Source of the DNA: Paracoccaceae bacterium
Lineage (GTDB): Bacteria; Pseudomonadota; Alphaproteobacteria; Rhodobacterales; Rhodobacteraceae
Assembly: GCA_026997055.1 (NCBI GenBank)
Contig: JALWJU010000638.1
Span: forward strand, 1,319-8,803
Direction: 5' to 3'
Length of the DNA stretch: 7,485 nt
Made by a program: the position numbers and the translations under genes. Below the pieces are notes generated by a model that ran no database searches, had not been told where the DNA came from, and saw only the letters and a program-made list of their open reading frames with translations. Of the stretch, positions 1 to 5,577 are shown piece by piece. The stretch's first letter is position 1, and each line of letters opens with the position of its first letter.

Positions 1-703
1 CCTGGTGGTCGTCCGGGTTGGCGGCAAGCTTCGCGCGCAGGTCTTCGATCGGCCCGGCTTCGGCGGCCTGGCGGGCAAGCGTGATCTGCGCGCGCACCGC
101 TTCGATTTCCTTGGCATCGGCGATCTCGGCCGGCGCGCCATTGAGCACCGCTTCGGCCTGATCCACCTCGTTCAGCGCCAGATGGGCGCGTGCCAGCCCG
201 GCATAGGCGGCGGCATTCTTGCCATCGGCTTCGAGGACGGCGGCAAAGGTCTGCGCGGCATCGGCCGCGGCGCCGTTTTCCAGCATCTCCTCGGCGGCGG
301 CCAGCGCCTCGGCCAGCGGCCCGCTGCTGGCGCCGAGCGCTGCGATCTTGTCAACGAAGCGCTGCACCTCCGAGGGCGGCAGCGCGCCCTGGAAGCCATC
401 CACCGGCTGGCCGTCCTTGAAGGCATAGACGGTAGGGATCGACTGCACCCTGAGCTGGGCGGCGACCTGCTGGTTTTCGTCCACGTTGACCTTGATCATC
501 CGCACCTTGCCCCCGGCGGCTTCCACCGCCGCTTCCAGCGCCGGGCCGAGCGTCTTGCACGGGCCGCACCAGGGCGCCCAGAAATCGACGATGATCGGCA
601 CCTCCTTCGAGGCTTCGATCACGTCTTCGACAAAGGTTGCTTCCGATATGTCCTTGACCAGCGGGGCATCGCCCGCGCCGCTTCCTGCATTGAGTTCCAG
701 CAT
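1..703 (-). CDS. cnoX: Thioredoxin-domain co-chaperone with TPR tail (CnoX/YbbN family), 3' end outside window
   Basis: The first 234 residues are visible and the C-terminus lies beyond base 1. The protein starts MLELNAGSGAG. Its thioredoxin domain covers about residues 15-122, with the redox motif WCGPC at 45-49 (bases 557-571) and the cis-proline loop SIP at 88-90. From about residue 125 the sequence is alanine-rich and helical with TPR-like spacing, for example around AAAYAGLARAHLALNEVDQA. That is the CnoX/YbbN layout: a cytoplasmic chaperedoxin that holds unfolding clients and may reduce mixed disulfides. The ATG at 703 is preferred because AAGGAG (715-710) sits 6 nt upstream. The E. coli homologue lacks the CxxC pair while the Caulobacter one keeps it, so reductase activity is plausible here. 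It lies 77 bp downstream of the dehydrogenase on the same strand and probably has its own promoter. The family call is firm; its link to the catabolic genes is doubtful. Confidence 0.93.
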   Translation of the reverse strand, partial: MLELNAGSGAGDAPLVKDISEATFVEDVIEASKEVPIIVDFWAPWCGPCKTLGPALEAAVEAAGGKVRMIKVNVDENQQVAAQLRVQSIPTVYAFKDGQPVDGFQGALPPSEVQRFVDKIAALGASSGPLAEALAAAEEMLENGAAADAAQTFAAVLEADGKNAAAYAGLARAHLALNEVDQAEAVLNGAPAEIADAKEIEAVRAQITLARQAAEAGPIEDLRAKLAANPDDHQ

Positions 704-731
704 GACCGGCTCCTTGATATCCGTGTTGGAG

Positions 732-761
732 CCTATATGCGCCTTTGGCGGACGGTTTTAA
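732..761 (-). promoter_or_regulatory. Possible sigma70-like promoter for the thioredoxin gene
   Basis: Read on the minus strand, TTAAAA (761-756) and TATAGG (737-732) are separated by 18 nt and lie shortly before the AAGGAG ribosome site of the thioredoxin gene. The 77-bp gap (704-780) is AT-richer than its surroundings. The match is modest and was judged by eye; read-through from the dehydrogenase gene is the alternative. Confidence 0.25.
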
Positions 762-780
762 AGAGGTTTCGCCGCGCGTC

Positions 781-1716
781 TCAGACCGGATCCCAGCTGA
801 AAATGTCCGCCGTCCGGTCGAGGCCGTAAAACGAAGGCCTGAGCCCCGGCAGCGCATGGTCGAGCACGCTCTCGGGTGTCCAGCTCCCGCCGCGCTGCAT
901 TCCGCGCAGGGGCCGCGACTGACCCATGAGGAAGATCTCGTTGCCCCGCACGGCGAAGACCTGCCCGCTCACATCCGCCGCCCGGTCCGAGGCCAGGGCG
1001 GTCACCATCACCGCCACCTTGTCCGGCGTCATCTGCCGGAGCTTCTCCACCCGTGCCTTCTGCTCCGGCGTGTCGGTGGGGATGGAGCCGATCATCCGGC
1101 TCCAGGCAAAGGGGGCGATGCAGTTCGAGCGCACGTTGTAGCGCGCCATGTCGAGCGCGATCCCCTTGGACAGGCCGACGATCCCGAGCTTGGCGGCCAT
1201 GTAATTGGCCTGGCCGACATTGCCGATCAGCCCCGAGGTCGAGGTCATGTGGACGAAACAGCCCGAGCCCTGCGCGCGGAAGATTTCGGCGGCGTTGCGG
1301 GCGACATTGAAGGCGCCTTTCAGATGCACGGCGATGACATTGATGAAGTCCTCCTCCGCCATCTTGTGAAAGATGCGGTCGCGCAGGATGCCGGCATTGT
1401 TCACCACGATATCCAGCCCGTCAAAGGCCTCGACCGCCTGGGCCACCATTTCGCGCGCCTGCGCGTAATCGGAGACCGAGCCGAGATTGGCCACCGCCTC
1501 GCCCCCGGCATCGACGATCTCGGCCGCCACGCTGCGCGCGGGGGTATCGTCGCCGCCGCTGCCGTCTCCCTCCACGCCCAGGTCATTGACCACCACCCGC
1601 GCGCCATGTGCGGCCATCATCCGCGCGATCGCGCGTCCGACCCCGCGCCCGGCTCCGGTCACCAGTGCCACCTTGCCCTCCAGCAGCCTCTCTGACTTGC
1701 CTTCACCGATGTCCAT
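781..1716 (-). CDS. Short-chain dehydrogenase/reductase, MFE-2-type 3-hydroxyacyl-CoA dehydrogenase-like
   Basis: This 311-residue SDR has the nucleotide-binding motif TGAGRGVG at 20-27, NNAG at 106-109, and the catalytic Ser159, Tyr172 and Lys176 in the YMAAK context. The stretch VVVNDLG (41-47) puts Asp45 at the end of the second beta strand, which in this superfamily favours NAD(H). The whole protein, including GILRDR after NNAG, VHLKGAF at 130-136 and GQANY before the active tyrosine, resembles the dehydrogenase domain of peroxisomal multifunctional enzyme 2. Its likely reaction is therefore oxidation of a 3-hydroxyacyl-CoA. His131 stands where many SDRs have the catalytic asparagine, as in MFE-2. 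About 60 residues follow the usual 250-residue core and end in SWDPV. The ATG at 1716 has AAGGGAG (1731-1725) 8 nt upstream. It is divergent from the aryl-CoA ligase, which suggests shared regulation and a role in the same pathway. The substrate is unknown; an alcohol or ring-derived hydroxyacyl-CoA is possible. Confidence 0.9.
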   Translation of the reverse strand: MDIGEGKSERLLEGKVALVTGAGRGVGRAIARMMAAHGARVVVNDLGVEGDGSGGDDTPARSVAAEIVDAGGEAVANLGSVSDYAQAREMVAQAVEAFDGLDIVVNNAGILRDRIFHKMAEEDFINVIAVHLKGAFNVARNAAEIFRAQGSGCFVHMTSTSGLIGNVGQANYMAAKLGIVGLSKGIALDMARYNVRSNCIAPFAWSRMIGSIPTDTPEQKARVEKLRQMTPDKVAVMVTALASDRAADVSGQVFAVRGNEIFLMGQSRPLRGMQRGGSWTPESVLDHALPGLRPSFYGLDRTADIFSWDPV

Positions 1717-1855
1717 TGCCTCAACTCCCTTTCCAGAAGCCGCTTCCTGCCCTAACCTGAGCCGGCGGCGGATTCTCCGTTGCAGACTTGCTTAAATCAG
1801 CATACCAGTACTACAATACCTTAAAAAGGGTGAAAGTGGTCGGGAGGTCGCCTTC
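1717..1855. promoter_or_regulatory. Divergent intergenic control region between dehydrogenase and ligase operon
   Basis: This is the only sizeable non-coding gap. The half near the ligase (about 1786-1835) is markedly AT-rich against the GC-rich genes. Visible small symmetries are the inverted repeat TGCT-N6-AGCA (1789-1802), which overlaps the candidate -35 of the ligase promoter; AGTACT (1807-1812), a 6-bp palindrome; ATACC repeated directly at 1802-1806 and 1816-1820; and CGGA-TTC-TCCG (1769-1779). Any of these could be part of a regulator site, but each is short enough to arise by chance. No regulator gene is visible in the window. No clear minus-strand promoter could be picked out. Confidence 0.5.
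1788..1817 (+). promoter_or_regulatory. Candidate sigma70-like promoter for the ligase/oxidoreductase operon
   Basis: TTGCTT (1788-1793) and TACAAT (1812-1817) are spaced 18 nt apart. The -10 matches the consensus at five of six positions; the -35 keeps only the important TTG. Transcription would start near 1824 and give a leader of about 30 nt that carries the ribosome site GGGAGG (1842-1847), 8 nt before the ATG at 1856. This was judged by eye. Confidence 0.45.
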
Positions 1856-3394
1856 ATGGACAATTCCAGGATTTACAACGCAACCACCGCGATGCTGGAT
1901 GCCAATATCGAGCGCGGATATGGCGACAAGACCGCCTTCATCGACCCTACCCGCACCCTGACCTATCGCGAATTGCAGCGCGACAGCTGCAAGGTAGCCA
2001 ACATGCTCGCCGCGCTGGGCGTGGCGCGCGAGGTGCGCGTGGCGCTGCTCATGCACGATACGGTTGCTTATCCGGCGGCCTTCTGGGGCGCGATCCGGGC
2101 CGGGATCGTGCCGGTCTGCCTCAATACCCTGCTCACCTCCGAGCAATACCGCTACATGCTCGAAGACAGCCGCGCCCAGGTGCTGATCGTCTCTGAGCCG
2201 CTTCTGGAGGTGGTCGCGCCGCTGTTCGACGACCTGCCCATGCTGCGCCATGTGATCGTCGATGGCGGCGAGGGGGAGCGCCCGCGCCTGGCCGAACTCA
2301 TGGCCGAGGCCTCCGACAGCTTCGAGACCGCCCCGACCAGCCCGGACGAGACCGCCTTCTGGCTCTATTCCTCCGGCTCCACCGGCGCGCCCAAGGGGGT
2401 GCGCCATGTGCATACCTCGCCGCAATATATCGCCGATACCTACGGGAAAAACGTGCTCGGCATCCGCCACGACGACATCTGCTTCTCCGCCGCCAAGATC
2501 TTCTTTGCCTACGGGCTGGGTGCTTCCATGGCGCTGCCCATGTCGGTGGGGGCGACCACGGTGCTGCTCACCGGGCGGCCCACGCCCGAGTCGGTGCGTG
2601 AGACCATGCACGCCCACAACCCGACCCTGTTCTTCGGCGTTCCCACGCTCTATGCCGCCATGCTGGCCGACGAGAATTGCACTCCCGAAAACGGCTCCAA
2701 CGCCCTGCGCCTGTGCATCTCCGCCGGCGAGGCCCTGCCCGAGGATATCGGCCGCCGCTGGGAGGCGCGCATGGGGGTGCCGATCCTCGACGGGATCGGA
2801 TCGACCGAGATGCTGCATGTCTTTCTGTCGAACCACCCCGGCGACATCCGCTACGGCACGTCGGGCCGCGAATTCGAAGGCTACCGGCTGAAGCTGGTCG
2901 ATGAAGACGGAAACGAGGTGGCCGATGGCGAGCTCGGCGAACTGCTGGTCTCGGGCGACAGCGCCGGCGACGGCTACTGGAACCAGCGCGCCAAGAGCCG
3001 CGCCACCTTTCAGGGGCTATGGGTGCGCACCGGCGACAAGTACACGCGCGATTCCGAGGGATACTATCACTATTGCGGGCGCACTGATGACATGTTCAAG
3101 GTCTCCGGCCGCTGGACCTCGCCCTTCGAGATCGAACAGGCGCTGGTGGCCCATGATGCGGTGCTTGAGGCCGCCGTGGTCGCCCATCACGAGGGCGACG
3201 GGCTGATCAAGCCCAAGGCCTTCGTGGTCCTCACCGAGGGGCAGGCGCCATCCGAGGCGCTGTTCGAGGAGCTGAAAGCCCACGTCAAGGAAGCCGTGGG
3301 AGTCTGGAAATATCCGCGCTGGATCGAGGTGCTGGACGAGCTGCCCAAGACCGCGACCGGAAAGATACAGCGCTTCAGGCTCAGGCGCTGCTGA
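1856..3394 (+). CDS. bclA: Benzoate-CoA ligase family enzyme (AMP-forming aryl-CoA synthetase)
   Basis: This 512-residue enzyme should activate an aromatic acid with ATP and CoA to give the aryl-CoA, AMP and pyrophosphate in the cytoplasm. The adenylate-forming motifs are complete: the P-loop-like YSSGSTGAPKG at 171-181, GIGSTE at 313-318, TGD at 392-394, GRTDD at 408-412, the hinge stretch KVSGRW at 415-420, and the C-terminal catalytic Lys503 in TATGKIQR. The block FSAAKIFFAYGLG (210-222) and MLHVFLSN (319-326) are the hallmark of benzoate-CoA ligases and supply the acyl pocket. Length is normal for BclA/BadA. The GGGAGG ribosome site 8 nt upstream supports the ATG at 1856. It is the first gene of the operon, 12 nt before the gamma subunit. 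In Rhodopseudomonas the equivalent lysine of BadA is acetylated to switch the enzyme off, so the same control is possible. Benzoate is the best guess; hydroxy-, amino- or fluoro-benzoates cannot be excluded. Confidence 0.9.
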   Translation: MDNSRIYNATTAMLDANIERGYGDKTAFIDPTRTLTYRELQRDSCKVANMLAALGVAREVRVALLMHDTVAYPAAFWGAIRAGIVPVCLNTLLTSEQYRYMLEDSRAQVLIVSEPLLEVVAPLFDDLPMLRHVIVDGGEGERPRLAELMAEASDSFETAPTSPDETAFWLYSSGSTGAPKGVRHVHTSPQYIADTYGKNVLGIRHDDICFSAAKIFFAYGLGASMALPMSVGATTVLLTGRPTPESVRETMHAHNPTLFFGVPTLYAAMLADENCTPENGSNALRLCISAGEALPEDIGRRWEARMGVPILDGIGSTEMLHVFLSNHPGDIRYGTSGREFEGYRLKLVDEDGNEVADGELGELLVSGDSAGDGYWNQRAKSRATFQGLWVRTGDKYTRDSEGYYHYCGRTDDMFKVSGRWTSPFEIEQALVAHDAVLEAAVVAHHEGDGLIKPKAFVVLTEGQAPSEALFEELKAHVKEAVGVWKYPRWIEVLDELPKTATGKIQRFRLRRC

Positions 3395-3399
3395 GGGAG
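3394..3399 (+). promoter_or_regulatory. Ribosome binding site that decides the gamma-subunit start
   Basis: AGGGAG overlaps the last base of the ligase stop codon and lies 7 nt before the ATG at 3407. An in-frame TTG at 3401 is only 1 nt away from it, too close to serve. The ATG at 3407 is therefore taken as the start. Confidence 0.75.
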
Positions 3400-3406
3400 C
3401 TTGCAC

Positions 3407-3955
3407 ATGCTGGAAATCGTGATCCTCGGTCGGGGCGGGCAGGGCGCTCAGACGGCCGGCAACCAACTGGCGCGGGCGCTGTTCGACGAGGGGCTGTTCG
3501 TGCAGGTCTTTGCCACCTATGGCGGCGCGCGGCGCGGCACGCCCGTAGCCTCCTCGCTGCGCGCCGATACGCGCCCGATCCGCCTGCGCTCCGACATCAC
3601 CCGGGCCGATGCATTGCTTTGCTTCGACGAAAGCCTGCTGAACGAGGCGTTTCTCAGGCGCGGGCGAGAGGGCGCGCTGGTGCTGGTGAACTCGGCCCGC
3701 GAGGCGGCGGATTTCACGGTGGCGGACCGGCGGATCGTCCCGCTGGACGGGCGCGCCATCGCCCGGCGCAATGACATGGGCAAGGTGGTGAACTCCGCCC
3801 TGCTGGGAGGCTTTGCGGCGGCGCTTGGCCAGCCCGCGCTCGAAAGCATCTGCGCGGTGATCGAGCAGACCGCCCCGGCAAAGGTCGCGCAGAACCTCGC
3901 CGCCTGCCGCGAGGCCCATGCGCTGGTCGCCGGGCAGCTGGAGGAAATGGCATGA
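3407..3955 (+). CDS. 2-oxoacid:acceptor oxidoreductase, gamma subunit
   Basis: The 182-residue product has the architecture of the separate gamma subunit of pyruvate/2-oxoacid:ferredoxin oxidoreductases (POR/KOR; PorG, PadE). In this family the domain helps form the CoA-binding part of the complex. It opens with the family motif ILGRGGQGAQTAGNQLA (residues 6-22), followed by the conserved ATYGGARRGTPV and RPIRLRSDI. Toward the C-terminus it has NDMGKVVNSALLGGFAA, also typical of the family. There are no cysteine clusters, as expected for this subunit. It follows the aryl-CoA ligase by 12 nt and its stop overlaps the next start as ATGA, so translation of the two is probably coupled. Length fits the family (about 180-200). 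It cannot by itself reveal the substrate. The 24-kDa subunit of phenylglyoxylate:NAD+ oxidoreductase would be the counterpart if the phenylglyoxylate hypothesis is right. Confidence 0.93.
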   Translation: MLEIVILGRGGQGAQTAGNQLARALFDEGLFVQVFATYGGARRGTPVASSLRADTRPIRLRSDITRADALLCFDESLLNEAFLRRGREGALVLVNSAREAADFTVADRRIVPLDGRAIARRNDMGKVVNSALLGGFAAALGQPALESICAVIEQTAPAKVAQNLAACREAHALVAGQLEEMA

Positions 3956-5577
3956 ACAAGCAGGCGCTCTCCCCGCTCTGGACCCACCTCACCAGCGAGG
4001 GCAACAGGACCGGCACCTGGCGCGCCGCCCTCCCGCGCTATCAGGACCAGCCCTCGCCCTGCCTCGGCGCCTGCCCCGTCTCCGGGCGCATCGCCACATG
4101 GATCGGCCATGTGGAGGATGGCGACCTGCGCGCGGCCTGGGAGGTGCTGTGCGACAACAACCCCTTCCCAGCCATTGCCGGGCGCATCTGTCACCATCCC
4201 TGCGAGACCGCCTGCAATCGCGCAAAGCTGGACGAGACCGTGAGCATCTGCGCGCTGGAGCGCCATGTGGGCGATGCGGCGCTGGCGGCGGGCTGGGGGT
4301 TCGAGGCCGGGCCGGAGCGGGGCGTTTCGGTCGCCGTGATCGGCGGCGGGCCGGCCGGGCTGTCGGCGGCCTACCAGCTGCGCCGCGCCGGGATCGCGGT
4401 CACGCTCTACGAGGCGCGCGAGGCGCTGGGCGGGCTGATGCGCTACGGCATCCCCTCCTACCGGCTGGCGCGCGAAGTGCTCGAGGGCGAGATCGCCCGG
4501 ATCACCGCCATGGGGATCGACCTGCGGCTCGGAGCCGGGGTGGCGGATGCCACCGCGCTCGAAGCTCTGGCCGAGGCGCATGACGCGGTGTTCCTCGCCA
4601 CCGGCGCGAGCCTGCCCAAGCGCTTGCCGGGGCTGGATTACGGGGCGGGATTCGTCGTCGATTCCGCGGCCTTTCTCGCCGCGCCGGAAAGCGAGCAGAA
4701 GGCCATGACCGGCGCCCATGTACTGGTGATCGGCGGCGGCTCGGCGGCGATGGACGTGGCCCGCACCGCCCGGCGGCTGGGGCGCAGGGTGACGGTGATG
4801 ACGCTCGAGCCCGAGGGGCAACTGCCCGCCCAGCAGGTCGAGCTCGAGGAGGCGGCCGAGGAGGGCGTGGCCTTCATCACCGGCGCGATGCTGAAGCGCG
4901 CCGAAGGGGGCGAAACAGTCACTATCACGGCGGTCAGGGTCACATTCGAGCCCGGCGAGACGCGCGGGCAGTTCAGGGTCTCGGAGATCGGGGGCAGCGC
5001 CTTCACCCTCGCCTGCGACACGATCATCCCCGCCATCGGTCAGGATGCCGACCTCGCCCGCTGGGGCGAGGTGCTGGGCGTGGAGGGGCCGGTGGTGGGC
5101 CGGCGCGCCGGGCGCATCCGGGCCGGTGGCGATGTGGCGAGCATGGAGCGTTTCGTGACCCATGCGATCGGCATGGGCAAGGAGGCCGCGCGCGAGATCA
5201 TCGCCGAGCTTGCCCCCGACGCGCCCCTGCCCACGCCGCTGCCCGGCCCGCTGGTGGACTACGCGCGCATCAACACCGCCTACCACCCCGGCCACCCCCG
5301 CGCCCGCCAGCCCAGCGCACCGCTGCCCGGGCGCCTCGGGAGCTTTGCCGAGGTGCAGCAGCCGCTCCCCGCCGAGGCGGCCCGGCGCGAGGCGGAGCGA
5401 TGCTTTTCCTGCGGTACCTGCATCCACTGCGACAATTGCTATCTCTACTGCCCGGACATGGCGATCACCCGGCTGTTTCCCGGCTATGAGGTCAAGACCG
5501 ATTACTGCAAGGGCTGCGGGCTCTGCGTGGCCGAATGCCCCACCGGGGCGATTCACATGCAGGAGGACGCGCCATGA
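3952..5577 (+). CDS. GltD-like FAD/pyridine-nucleotide oxidoreductase fused to a C-terminal 2[4Fe-4S] ferredoxin
   Basis: The 541-residue protein is likely the electron outlet of the complex, passing electrons from iron-sulfur clusters through FAD to NAD(P)+. Order of parts: an N-terminal GltD-type cluster domain with Cys37, 41, 80, 84, 88 (and Cys100); an FAD Rossmann motif GGGPAG at 131-136 with GGLMRYGIPSYRL at 160-172; ATGAS at 216-220; a second, pyridine-nucleotide Rossmann motif GGGSAAMD at 261-268; GGD at 392-394; then a ferredoxin domain from about 480 with CxxCxxCxxxCP at 490-501 and again at 519-530. Two extra cysteines (484, 487) precede the first cluster in the same CxxC rhythm. 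After the second Rossmann motif the GltD arginine pair that binds NADP phosphate is missing and an acidic LEPEGQ (285-290) is present, which points to NAD. The ATG at 3952 overlaps the gamma stop (ATGA) and has GAGGAA upstream; the stop overlaps the alpha start. It may correspond to the flavoprotein plus ferredoxin subunits (PadH/PadF) of phenylglyoxylate oxidoreductase joined in one chain. Confidence 0.92.
   Translation: MNKQALSPLWTHLTSEGNRTGTWRAALPRYQDQPSPCLGACPVSGRIATWIGHVEDGDLRAAWEVLCDNNPFPAIAGRICHHPCETACNRAKLDETVSICALERHVGDAALAAGWGFEAGPERGVSVAVIGGGPAGLSAAYQLRRAGIAVTLYEAREALGGLMRYGIPSYRLAREVLEGEIARITAMGIDLRLGAGVADATALEALAEAHDAVFLATGASLPKRLPGLDYGAGFVVDSAAFLAAPESEQKAMTGAHVLVIGGGSAAMDVARTARRLGRRVTVMTLEPEGQLPAQQVELEEAAEEGVAFITGAMLKRAEGGETVTITAVRVTFEPGETRGQFRVSEIGGSAFTLACDTIIPAIGQDADLARWGEVLGVEGPVVGRRAGRIRAGGDVASMERFVTHAIGMGKEAAREIIAELAPDAPLPTPLPGPLVDYARINTAYHPGHPRARQPSAPLPGRLGSFAEVQQPLPAEAARREAERCFSCGTCIHCDNCYLYCPDMAITRLFPGYEVKTDYCKGCGLCVAECPTGAIHMQEDAP
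5561..5566 (+). promoter_or_regulatory. Ribosome binding site that decides the alpha-subunit start
   Basis: A perfect AGGAGG lies inside the end of the flavoprotein gene, 7 nt before the ATG at 5574. The more upstream in-frame ATG at 5535 would add 13 residues unlike the family and has no such site. Confidence 0.8.

Noticed and set aside
741..763. CGCC-TTT-GGCG hairpin followed by a short T-run, like a terminator on the plus strand
   Set aside because: The stem is only four base pairs, the T-run is four bases, and no plus-strand gene ends there.
5..829. A 274-codon plus-strand open frame at the left edge
   Set aside because: It is opposite the thioredoxin gene and runs across its start and into the dehydrogenase gene; no motif, and the minus-strand reading gives a clear thioredoxin fold.
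745..1695. A 316-codon plus-strand open frame covering the dehydrogenase
   Set aside because: Antisense shadow: the minus strand has a complete SDR with all catalytic motifs and a ribosome site.
1811..2836. A 341-codon minus-strand open frame across the ligase start
   Set aside because: Antisense to the ligase motifs and would span the divergent promoter region; the translation resembles no known family.
3401..3403. TTG start for the gamma subunit
   Set aside because: It is only 1 nt from the AGGGAG ribosome site; the ATG two codons later has proper spacing.
3517..5556. A 679-codon open frame on the minus strand opposite the gamma and flavoprotein genes
   Set aside because: It lies antisense to two genes with unmistakable family motifs, and its translation is low-complexity (rich in G, A, R, H, P and D) with no recognisable domain. 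Long antisense frames are expected in GC-rich coding DNA.
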